Below are positions 5,498-11,640 of a stretch of DNA of 11,640 bases, piece by piece. A program made the position numbers and the translations under genes. Source of the DNA: Polaribacter sp. (GTDB taxonomy: Bacteria; Bacteroidota; Bacteroidia; Flavobacteriales; Flavobacteriaceae); NCBI GenBank assembly GCA_030731695.1, contig JANQTK010000054.1, positions 7,101 through 18,740 of the forward strand, written 5' to 3'. Under the pieces are notes generated by a model, which made no database searches, was not told where the DNA came from, and saw only the letters and a program-made list of their open reading frames with translations. The stretch's first letter is position 1; each line of letters starts with the position of its first letter.

Positions 5498-7948
5498 ATG
5501 GCTAAAGAAAAAACGAGTACACAAAAAACAACTGCATCCACTGAAAAAAAACCGGTTTTTGCATTCTTAAAATCAAGGCAAACAAAAACAATGGTTGCTA
5601 TTTTTTTTATATTGTTTGCTGTTTTTTTAATCTCTTCATTCATTTCTTTCTTTTTTCATTGGCAAGAAGACCAAAGTACTTTACAGCAATTTTTTAATAG
5701 AGAAGTTATTGCAAAAAACTTGTTGGGAAAAGTTGGTGCAAACTTGAGTCATTTTTTCATTTATCAAGGTTTTGGAGTCGCTGCATTTATCATCACCTAT
5801 AAATTAGTATATACTGGATATGCCATTCTGTTAAAAAAACCTTTTCCAAAAGTAATTATTTCTTGGAACTGGGGATTGATTACCATGATTTGGATTTCAG
5901 TAACATTGGGTTTTTTACCTGATGATTTTGCCATTTTATCAGGAGTTGTAGGTGTAGAAATCAATGAGTATTTGCAAGCCTTTATCGGAAAAACAGGGCT
6001 GATTATCGCACTTATTTTTCTATTTATAAGCTATTTGATTGTTCGATATAAAGTTACTTTTGATGATTATATAGAAAATCTAAAAATAAAACGCGAAGAG
6101 CGTAGACTTAAAAAAGAGGCTGCACTTGAAAAGGAATCCTTTGAAACGTCTGTGCAAGAGCCTATCAAACAAGAAACTCCCGTTTCTAATACCATCGTTT
6201 TTGACAGTACAAAAAAATCAACTTTTGAACGTCCTTTAGAGAACTTAAAACCTACAATTTCTAGTTTTTCTGATTTTTCAAAAAAAAATGTTGCTGATAT
6301 TCCTGTCACATTAGATGATGACGATGAAGATATTATTGAGCCTTCATTAATTTCAAGTGATGTGTCAATTGATATTGAAAAAGTGGAAGAGGAAGAACAA
6401 GAAGCTGAAAATTTATCTGACAGACTTTTAAAAGATTTTGGCGAATTTGATCCAACTCTAGAGTTGTCAAACTTTCGTTTTCCAACGTTTAATTTATTAA
6501 AACAATACAACGAAAGCATTTCTATTGATCCTAATGAATTAGAAGCCAACAAAAATAATATTGTTGATACCCTAAAAAATTATGGTATTGGCATTTCTGA
6601 AATCAAAGCTACTGTTGGACCTACTATTACCTTATATGAAATTGTGCCAGATGCAGGAATTCGGATTTCAAAAATTAAAAATTTAGAGGATGATATTGCC
6701 CTTTCGTTGGCTGCTTTAGGCATTCGAATCATAGCTCCAATTCCTGGGAAAGGTACTATTGGTATAGAAGTGCCCAACAAAAGGCCCACTACGGTTTCTA
6801 TGTTTTCTGCTATTTCATCGAAGAAATTCCAAGAATCACAAATGGAGTTGCCTATTGCATTGGGAAAAACCATTTCCAACGAAACCTTCGTGGTAGATTT
6901 GGCAAAAATGCCTCACTTGTTGATGGCAGGTGCTACAGGTCAAGGAAAATCTGTTGGATTGAATGCTGTATTGACATCGCTTTTGTACAAAAAACATCCT
7001 GCTGAAGTAAAGTTTGTGTTGGTTGATCCTAAGAAAGTTGAACTTACCTTATTCAATAAAATTGAGCGTCATTATTTGGCAAAATTACCTGACACTGAAG
7101 AAGCAATTATTACTGATACTCATAAAGTTATCAATACCTTAAATTCGTTGTGTATTGAGATGGACAATCGTTATGACTTGTTGAAAGCGGCTATGGTTCG
7201 AAACATCAAAGAATATAATGAGAAGTTTAAAAAACGAAAATTGAATCCAAATGAAGGGCATCAATTTTTACCCTACATTGTTTTAGTGATTGATGAGTTT
7301 GCAGACTTAATAATGACTGCAGGTAAAGAAGTTGAAACACCAATTGCACGTTTGGCACAGTTGGCAAGAGCGATTGGAATCCACTTGATTGTTGCTACAC
7401 AAAGACCTTCTGTGAATGTAATTACAGGGATTATCAAAGCGAACTTTCCTTCAAGAATTGCCTTTAGAGTTACATCAAAAATAGATTCTAGAACCATTTT
7501 AGATGCGCCAGGTGCTGACCAATTAATTGGACGTGGAGATATGTTGTATTCTGCAGGAAATGAATTGATTCGTATTCAGTGTGCTTTTGTAGATACGCCC
7601 GAAGTTGAAAAAATAACAGATTATATTGGTTCGCAAAAAGCGTACGCACAAGCTTATCAATTGCCTGAGTTTGTTGGAGAAGAAGGTGGCACAACTCTTG
7701 ATAATAATATCGAAGACAGAGATAAATTATTTAGAGAAGCTGCAGAAATTATTGTTACAGCACAACAAGGTTCAGCTTCACTGTTGCAAAGAAAATTAAA
7801 ATTAGGATATAATAGAGCTGGAAGATTGATTGACCAATTGGAAGCTGCAGGAATTGTGGGTCCTTTTGAAGGCAGCAAAGCCAGACAAGTATTAATTTCG
7901 GACTTTACAAGTTTAGACCAATTATTAGAAAATGAAAGAAATGAATAG
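5498..7948 (+). CDS. ftsK: DNA translocase FtsK/SpoIIIE family
   Basis: This 816-residue division-site DNA pump has four N-terminal membrane helices at about 32-53, 83-105, 124-141 and 164-183. A Lys/Arg-rich then acidic linker covers about 190-325, including an EEEEQEAE stretch and a DDDDED cluster. The alpha domain starts near FRFPTFNLL (about 326). The RecA-like beta domain carries Walker A G478-A-T-G-Q-G-K484-S485 and Walker B V-L-V-I-D599-E600. A C-terminal winged-helix gamma domain (about 741-808) includes LQRKLKLGYNRAGRLIDQLE, the module that reads KOPS polarity sequences. It couples septum assembly to terminus segregation and XerCD recombination. The linker is far shorter than in E. 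coli but normal for Bacteroidota. Its 3' end abuts or overlaps lolA. Confidence 0.97.
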   Translation: MAKEKTSTQKTTASTEKKPVFAFLKSRQTKTMVAIFFILFAVFLISSFISFFFHWQEDQSTLQQFFNREVIAKNLLGKVGANLSHFFIYQGFGVAAFIITYKLVYTGYAILLKKPFPKVIISWNWGLITMIWISVTLGFLPDDFAILSGVVGVEINEYLQAFIGKTGLIIALIFLFISYLIVRYKVTFDDYIENLKIKREERRLKKEAALEKESFETSVQEPIKQETPVSNTIVFDSTKKSTFERPLENLKPTISSFSDFSKKNVADIPVTLDDDDEDIIEPSLISSDVSIDIEKVEEEEQEAENLSDRLLKDFGEFDPTLELSNFRFPTFNLLKQYNESISIDPNELEANKNNIVDTLKNYGIGISEIKATVGPTITLYEIVPDAGIRISKIKNLEDDIALSLAALGIRIIAPIPGKGTIGIEVPNKRPTTVSMFSAISSKKFQESQMELPIALGKTISNETFVVDLAKMPHLLMAGATGQGKSVGLNAVLTSLLYKKHPAEVKFVLVDPKKVELTLFNKIERHYLAKLPDTEEAIITDTHKVINTLNSLCIEMDNRYDLLKAAMVRNIKEYNEKFKKRKLNPNEGHQFLPYIVLVIDEFADLIMTAGKEVETPIARLAQLARAIGIHLIVATQRPSVNVITGIIKANFPSRIAFRVTSKIDSRTILDAPGADQLIGRGDMLYSAGNELIRIQCAFVDTPEVEKITDYIGSQKAYAQAYQLPEFVGEEGGTTLDNNIEDRDKLFREAAEIIVTAQQGSASLLQRKLKLGYNRAGRLIDQLEAAGIVGPFEGSKARQVLISDFTSLDQLLENERNE

Positions 7949-7949
7949 T

Positions 7950-8606
7950 ATGATTAAAATGGGGATGCTTTGCATCTTTTTATTGACAGGTAATGTTGTA
8001 TTTTCTCAAAATTCAAAAGAAGCAAAAACATTGTTGGATGAAGTTTCCACAAAAATGACGGCCTATAAAAACATGTTTATAGACTTTAGTCAAACTTTGG
8101 TAAATGAAGATGCAGGTATAAAATATGGAGATGAACCACCAATTAGAGGAGAAATTGTGATTGCTGGAGAAAAATATCAATTAGAATATTTGGGGAACAC
8201 CTTTTTATATGATGGAAAAAAATTGCACGTCATCAATCATGATGAAAAAGAAATTGCCATCAATAAAGGAGATTTAGATGCTGATGACGGATTTATTTAT
8301 CCCTCAAAATTGTTTACCTTCTACAAAGAAGGGTATCAATTTAAAATGGGCAAATTGCAAAATATCAATGGTAGAAATATTCAGTTTGTAACGCTTTTTC
8401 CTATGGATAGCTCCTCAGAAATTGTAAAAGTAGAATTGGGAATTGATGCGAAAACAAAACATATTTACAATCTGATTCAAACAGGTTCAAATGGTTCTCA
8501 AACAACATTTACGATTACAAAATTTAAAAGTAACGAAGCGTTGAGTGACTCCTTTTTTACATTCGACAAACAGAAATACTTAGCAAAAAAATATACGATT
8601 GATTAG
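7950..8606 (+). CDS. lolA: LolA-like outer-membrane lipoprotein carrier protein
   Basis: With the start at 7950 the product is 218 residues. It has a signal peptide MIKMGMLCIFLLTGNVVFS and likely cleavage before Gln20, the usual S|Q arrangement in Flavobacteriia. No lipobox cysteine follows. The mature part matches the LolA fold: EVSTKMTAYKNMFIDFSQTL at its start, GEIVIAGEKYQLEYLGNTFLYDGKKL as the beta-sheet core, and IYNLIQTGSNGSQTTFTI later. It should carry lipoproteins through the periplasm from LolCDE to the outer membrane. In-frame ATGs at 7932 and 7941 would overlap ftsK by 17 or 8 nt. I prefer 7950 because it gives a clean basic-hydrophobic signal peptide of normal length, whereas 7932 adds Lys-Glu residues. 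Coupling to ftsK is likely in each case. Confidence 0.9.
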   Translation: MIKMGMLCIFLLTGNVVFSQNSKEAKTLLDEVSTKMTAYKNMFIDFSQTLVNEDAGIKYGDEPPIRGEIVIAGEKYQLEYLGNTFLYDGKKLHVINHDEKEIAINKGDLDADDGFIYPSKLFTFYKEGYQFKMGKLQNINGRNIQFVTLFPMDSSSEIVKVELGIDAKTKHIYNLIQTGSNGSQTTFTITKFKSNEALSDSFFTFDKQKYLAKKYTID

Positions 8607-8614
8607 TTGTTTTC

Positions 8615-8629
8615 AATTAACAGTTAATT
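8615..8629. repeat. Dyad AATTAAC-A-GTTAATT in the lolA-lptF/G gap
   Basis: Perfect 7-bp arms surround a single central A, 8 nt after the lolA stop codon. The 1-nt spacer excludes a good RNA hairpin, so it is either a protein-binding dyad or chance in AT-rich DNA. It lies upstream of the exact -7 motif before lptF/G. Confidence 0.3.
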
Positions 8630-8654
8630 AATAGCATTCTACCAAGAAAGAAGC

Positions 8655-8662
8655 TATTTTTG
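8655..8662 (+). promoter_or_regulatory. Possible internal promoter (-7 element) before lptF/G
   Basis: TATTTTTG matches TAnnTTTG exactly, in the largest gap of the six-gene run (62 nt). It ends only 6 nt before the ATG at 8669, so a transcript from it would be nearly leaderless. No TTG lies 17-23 nt upstream, which weakens the call. Confidence 0.3.
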
Positions 8663-8668
8663 TTCTCA

Positions 8669-10114
8669 ATGAAAATTTTAGACAGATACATCCTTAAAAG
8701 TTTCTTAGTTCCTTTTATAGCGACGTTTCTGATCGTGCTTTTTGTTTTGGTGATGCAATTGTTGTGGCAAGCTTTCGAAAACATTGCGGGTAAAGGAGTA
8801 AGTATTGGCTTTATTTTAAAGTTTTTATACTACACCACGTTAATGATTATTCCACAAGCCTTGCCAATTGGAGTGCTCCTCTCCTCCATCATGGCAATGG
8901 GAAATTTGGGAGAAAACTATGAATTTGCAGCAGCAAAATCGGCAGGTGTTTCTTTACAAAGATTGATAAGACCCATTGCAATTCTAGCTATTTTATTGAG
9001 TATTGCCAACTTCTTTTTCTTGAACAATGTGTTTCCGTATGCAAAATTAAAGCAAGCGAATTTATACATCAACATCAAAAAGAAAAAACCTGCCATGTCT
9101 TTAATTCCAGGGAGTTTCAATGCAGATATTCCAGGATATCAAATAAAATTTGATGAAAAATATGGCGAGGAAGAAAACTTGTTGAAAAACGTATTGATAT
9201 ACGATTTGAGAGGTGGAAGAGGAAACCAAAAAGTAATTACTGCCGAAAAAGGAAAAGTACTTTCTGAAGAAGGAAGCAGATATATTACCTTGATATTGAA
9301 CAATGGTAACTTTTATGAAGAGCACGTAAAATCTGCAAGAACTCCTGCCAAAAGAAGTAAAATGGCAGCCTCTAGTGCTACTTTCGAAGAATATGAATTC
9401 AATATTGATGTTGGAGATATTTTTGATGACGGAAAGTTAGATTCTATCAACAGCACAGGAAGTCCCATGATGTTTCGTTTAGAAGAATTGAAAGATACCG
9501 TTCCAAAACTCAAATTTACTTATGACGAAGACATGCAGCTAAGAGCAAATAATATTTTTGCTTCTACAGATGCTAAAGATTTGATACAAGTTCCAGATTC
9601 ATTACAAAATAAAAAACTTGCAAAAGAAGTATTGAACAATTTTGAGCTGAATGAAAAAATTGTAATTCTAAATGCTTCAGTTGCCAAGACCAACCGTTTG
9701 TTAAGTACCATTAGTAACAATACGGAAATATTAAAATTCAAACGAAAAGTATTAAACCTTTACGAAACCGAATATTACAACAGAGTAGCATTGTCTTTAT
9801 CGTGCGTTATTTTGTTTTTTATTGGCGCTCCATTAGGATCAATTGTTCGAAAAGGAGGTTTTGGAATGCCCATGATTTTAGCAATTGCTGTATATGTAAC
9901 CTATCATTTTTCCAATACTTTCGGAAAAGGTTTGGCCGAAAACAGCTCGATTTCTGCCTTTTTAGGCTCATGGATCTCAGGAATTATCATGATTCCAATT
10001 GCCATTTTGCTCACTAACAGAGCTACAAAAGACAAAGGAATTTTTAATATTGACACTTTTTTACAACCCATCACCGGATTTTTTAAAAAAATTATCCCTA
10101 CAAAGAAGCAATAA
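8669..10114 (+). CDS. LptF/LptG family LPS-export permease (YjgP/YjgQ)
   Basis: With the ATG at 8669 the protein has 481 residues. An in-frame TTG at 8660 would add three residues but lies within the possible -7 motif, so it is rejected. It starts MKILDRYILKSFLVPFIATF, the standard N-terminus of this family. Helices lie at about 11-31, 52-78 and 100-118, a large hydrophilic beta-rich periplasmic domain at about 125-365, and helices at 374-393, 400-417 and 433-453. The motifs MAMGNLGENYEFAAAKSAG and IGAPLGSIVRKGGFG are diagnostic. Two such subunits with LptB2 extract LPS from the inner membrane and pass it to LptC/LptA. I cannot decide between LptF and LptG. Its TAA stop overlaps the ribB ATG (TAATG), a strong sign of coupling. 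Confidence 0.93.
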   Translation: MKILDRYILKSFLVPFIATFLIVLFVLVMQLLWQAFENIAGKGVSIGFILKFLYYTTLMIIPQALPIGVLLSSIMAMGNLGENYEFAAAKSAGVSLQRLIRPIAILAILLSIANFFFLNNVFPYAKLKQANLYINIKKKKPAMSLIPGSFNADIPGYQIKFDEKYGEEENLLKNVLIYDLRGGRGNQKVITAEKGKVLSEEGSRYITLILNNGNFYEEHVKSARTPAKRSKMAASSATFEEYEFNIDVGDIFDDGKLDSINSTGSPMMFRLEELKDTVPKLKFTYDEDMQLRANNIFASTDAKDLIQVPDSLQNKKLAKEVLNNFELNEKIVILNASVAKTNRLLSTISNNTEILKFKRKVLNLYETEYYNRVALSLSCVILFFIGAPLGSIVRKGGFGMPMILAIAVYVTYHFSNTFGKGLAENSSISAFLGSWISGIIMIPIAILLTNRATKDKGIFNIDTFLQPITGFFKKIIPTKKQ

Positions 10115-11262
10115 TGACACCAATAAACCGAACAAAACCAACCCAACTAAACAGCATTGAAGAAGCCATTAATGACATCAGAGATGGAAAAGTAATTATT
10201 GTGGTTGATGATGAAAATCGTGAAAATGAAGGTGATTTTTTGGCAGCTGCTGAAAAAGTAACTCCAGAAATGATCAACTTTATGGCAACATATGGACGAG
10301 GGTTAATTTGTGCTCCATTGACTGAAAATCGCTGTAAAGAATTGGAATTAGGCATGATGGTAAGCAACAACACAGATCCCATGGAAACTGCGTTTACGAT
10401 TTCTGTTGATTTGCGCGGAAAAGGTGTAACCACAGGAATTTCTGCAGCTGATAGAGCTTTGACAATTAACGCATTGATTGATAAAGATACCAAACCTTTT
10501 GACTTGGCAAGACCAGGACATATCTTTCCATTACGCGCCAAAGAAGGTGGAGTTCTTAGAAGAACTGGACACACAGAAGCCGCTATTGATTTTGCACGTT
10601 TGGCAGGTTTGCAACCTGCAGGCGTTATTGTAGAAATCATGAACGAAGATGGCACAATGGCACGTTTGCCTCAGTTGCTAGAAGTAGCTAAAAAGTTCGA
10701 TATTAAAATTGTCTCCATTGAAGATTTAGTGGCTTACAGAATGGAACATGACTCTTTGATTGAAAAGAAAGAAGATTTTGAATTCAAAACTCGTTTTGGT
10801 ACATTTCGTTTGCGTGCATACGAACAAACAACCAATCATCAAATTCATTTGGCATTGACCAAAGGTTCTTGGAAAGCTGATGAGGCCGTTTTAACAAGGA
10901 TCAACTCTACCCTAGTAAACAATGATATATTAGGAACACTTACCAACGATGCTGATAAAAAGCTTGATAAAATGTTTCAGGTTATCAACGATGCTGAAAA
11001 AGGGGCTATTTTATTTATCAATCAACAAAATCAATCTACAAACTTATTGCACAGATTGACAATCGTTAAAGAAAACCAAGCCAAAGGCGAACTAAAAGCG
11101 CCTGCAATTGCCATGGATCAAAGAGATTTTGGAATTGGCGCACAAATATTACACGATTTAAACATCAGCAAACTAAAACTGATTTCCAATTCTCCACAAA
11201 CCAAAAGAGTGGGTATGATTGGGTATGGTTTGGAGATTGTTGAGTATGTTGGTTTTGAATAG
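10114..11262 (+). CDS. ribB: 3,4-dihydroxy-2-butanone-4-phosphate synthase with a degenerate GTP cyclohydrolase II-like C-terminal domain
   Basis: This 382-residue protein has the two-domain layout of RibBA. The N-terminal domain (about 11-205) looks active: D32-D-E-N-R36-E37-N-E39-G-D41 binds metal and substrate, RPGHIFPL is at 133-140, R150-T-G-H153-T-E starts the second catalytic segment, and VEIMNEDG contains Glu174. It makes the four-carbon unit of riboflavin from ribulose 5-phosphate. The C-terminal domain (about 215-382) keeps the family ends (TRFGTFRLRAY; MDQRDFGIGAQILHDL; GYGLEIVEYVGFE). It has no cysteine at all, so the three zinc ligands are gone, and the LRQEGRGIGL-type motif is replaced by INQQNQSTNLLHRL. 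Cyclohydrolase activity is therefore unlikely and a separate RibA is expected elsewhere. It ends the six-gene run. Confidence 0.93.
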   Translation: MTPINRTKPTQLNSIEEAINDIRDGKVIIVVDDENRENEGDFLAAAEKVTPEMINFMATYGRGLICAPLTENRCKELELGMMVSNNTDPMETAFTISVDLRGKGVTTGISAADRALTINALIDKDTKPFDLARPGHIFPLRAKEGGVLRRTGHTEAAIDFARLAGLQPAGVIVEIMNEDGTMARLPQLLEVAKKFDIKIVSIEDLVAYRMEHDSLIEKKEDFEFKTRFGTFRLRAYEQTTNHQIHLALTKGSWKADEAVLTRINSTLVNNDILGTLTNDADKKLDKMFQVINDAEKGAILFINQQNQSTNLLHRLTIVKENQAKGELKAPAIAMDQRDFGIGAQILHDLNISKLKLISNSPQTKRVGMIGYGLEIVEYVGFE

Positions 11263-11356
11263 AAATACGTATTATTGACTACTTCCCTACGTTCAAGTTA
11301 TTTACAAACCTGTTGCGTGTATATATTTTTTTTGGATAACCAAATAGATTTTTTTT

Positions 11357-11465
11357 GCCACGAATTCACAAATTTTAAGGATTTCATCACAACAATTGTT
11401 TTCATCTTTGATGAAAATTCAAATTTATAAAATTCATAGGTATAAAAAATCCGTGAATTCGTGGC
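11357..11465. repeat. 109-bp element with perfect 13-bp terminal inverted repeats
   Basis: GCCACGAATTCAC (11357-11369) is matched exactly by its reverse complement GTGAATTCGTGGC (11453-11465). After two unpaired bases on each side the arms continue as ATTTT/AAAAT. Inside lie a 10-bp palindrome AACAATTGTT (11391-11400) and a perfect hairpin TTTTCATC-TTT-GATGAAAA (11399-11417). The arms are more GC-rich than their surroundings. I recall GCCACGAATTCAC-type inverted repeats as recurrent intergenic sequences in flavobacterial genomes, which suggests a dispersed palindromic element. It could also act as a late terminator or 3'-end stabiliser for the ribB transcript. No obvious target-site duplication flanks it. 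Confidence 0.75.
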
Positions 11466-11497
11466 TAATTAGTTTTAAAATTCAATTACACCCAACA

Positions 11498-11569
11498 AAT
11501 TATTTACAACTAATTTTATAGGTATTGTTTTAAAACAATTTCTATTCTATTATCTGTTGTAAAATAATT
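11498..11569. repeat. Nested palindromic block around ATTGTTTTAAAACAAT
   Basis: A perfect 16-bp palindrome (11524-11539) lies almost centrally between imperfect inverted arms AATTATTTACAAC (11498-11510) and GTTGTAAAATAATT (11556-11569), which pair with one bulged A. The octamer AATTACAC also occurs directly repeated at 11484-11491 and 11566-11573. Everything is AT-only or nearly so, and part of the symmetry may be chance. Its place upstream of a possible promoter suggests an operator region for the next gene. Confidence 0.4.
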
Positions 11570-11630
11570 ACACTAAAAAATCTTCACTGAAATTCAAAAA
11601 GGAAATATCGTTTATCAATCAAGATTTTAC

Positions 11631-11638
11631 TACTTTTG
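11631..11638 (+). promoter_or_regulatory. Candidate -7 element for a gene beyond the right edge
   Basis: TACTTTTG matches TAnnTTTG exactly and is followed by AA at the window end. No TTG is found 17-23 nt upstream. It would serve a rightward gene starting outside the window. Confidence 0.3.
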
Positions 11639-11640
11639 AA

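Larger units (their letters stand above)
11263..11640. other. Gene-free tail with stacked inverted repeats
   Basis: No credible coding region is seen on either strand in these 378 bases. The region holds a 10-bp palindrome AATACGTATT (11264-11273) directly after the ribB stop, the 109-bp terminal-repeat element, a nested palindromic block, and a -7-like motif near the right edge. I see no strong GC-rich terminator with a T-run for the six-gene transcript. Confidence 0.6.

Noticed and set aside
6067..6552. 161-codon minus-strand open frame opposite the FtsK linker
   Set aside because: Serine runs arise from reading the acidic Asp/Glu linker codons backwards; there is no protein family signal.
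8660..8668. TTG at 8660 as the lptF/G start
   Set aside because: The ATG three codons later gives the standard MKILDRYILKSF N-terminus, and the TTG belongs to a possible promoter motif.
10020..10114. FMN riboswitch before ribB
   Set aside because: ribB starts within the stop codon of lptF/G, so there is no leader to hold the roughly 120-nt conserved FMN aptamer, and the preceding sequence codes for the permease C-terminus.
10098..10655. 185-codon minus-strand open frame opposite the RibB N-terminal domain
   Set aside because: It is antisense to a catalytic domain with every key motif intact, has a Ser/Ala/Pro-rich composition typical of antisense frames, and shows no recognisable domain.
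1..11640. CRISPR array, tRNA or rRNA genes, transposase genes, toxin-antitoxin or known defence modules
   Set aside because: No spaced direct repeats, cloverleaf-like GC-rich stretches, or motifs of such proteins were seen on either strand; most of the window is ordinary core-genome content.

Overview
The window looks like chromosomal DNA from a low-GC member of Bacteroidota, most probably family Flavobacteriaceae. This rests on the strong AT bias, the lack of Shine-Dalgarno-like sequences before starts, several matches to the flavobacterial -7 promoter consensus TAnnTTTG, a Gln-after-signal-peptide LolA, a two-domain RibB whose cyclohydrolase half has lost its cysteines, and a gene order I recall from flavobacterial genomes. 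Family attribution is inference; no search was run.

Layout: (1) 1-512, minus strand: the N-terminal part of a YeiB/HGSNAT-like multi-pass membrane acyltransferase that runs off the left edge and apparently starts at TTG. (2) 513-939: a gene-free divergent region with candidate promoters both ways and a perfect 18-bp dyad. (3) 940-2029, plus strand: a three-gene cassette of YtxH-domain protein, holin-superfamily-III-like membrane protein and an unrecognised helical protein, which looks like an envelope or stress module. (4) 2188-2823: an unrecognised three-helix membrane protein. (5) 2856-4491, minus strand: a NorM-type MATE exporter whose 3' end overlaps a 74-residue acidic protein by 14 nt. 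This pair converges on the plus-strand orphan across an AT-rich hairpin. (6) 4581-11262, plus strand: a compact run of six genes: tpx, dgkA, ftsK, lolA, lptF/G and ribB. Three of the junctions are 3-nt gaps or overlaps. (7) 11263-11640: a gene-free tail holding a 109-bp element with 13-bp terminal inverted repeats, a set of nested palindromes, and a possible promoter for a gene beyond the window.

The six-gene run mixes peroxide defence (Tpx), lipid recycling or phosphorylation (DgkA), chromosome segregation at division (FtsK), lipoprotein transport to the outer membrane (LolA), LPS export (LptF/G) and riboflavin synthesis (RibB). Most of it can be read as an envelope-growth and division neighbourhood. 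I see no CRISPR array, tRNA, rRNA, transposase or recognisable defence system. The best leads are modest: the degenerate C-terminal half of RibB, the terminal-repeat element in the tail, the coupled MATE/acidic-protein pair, and the unrecognised proteins at 1628 and 2188.
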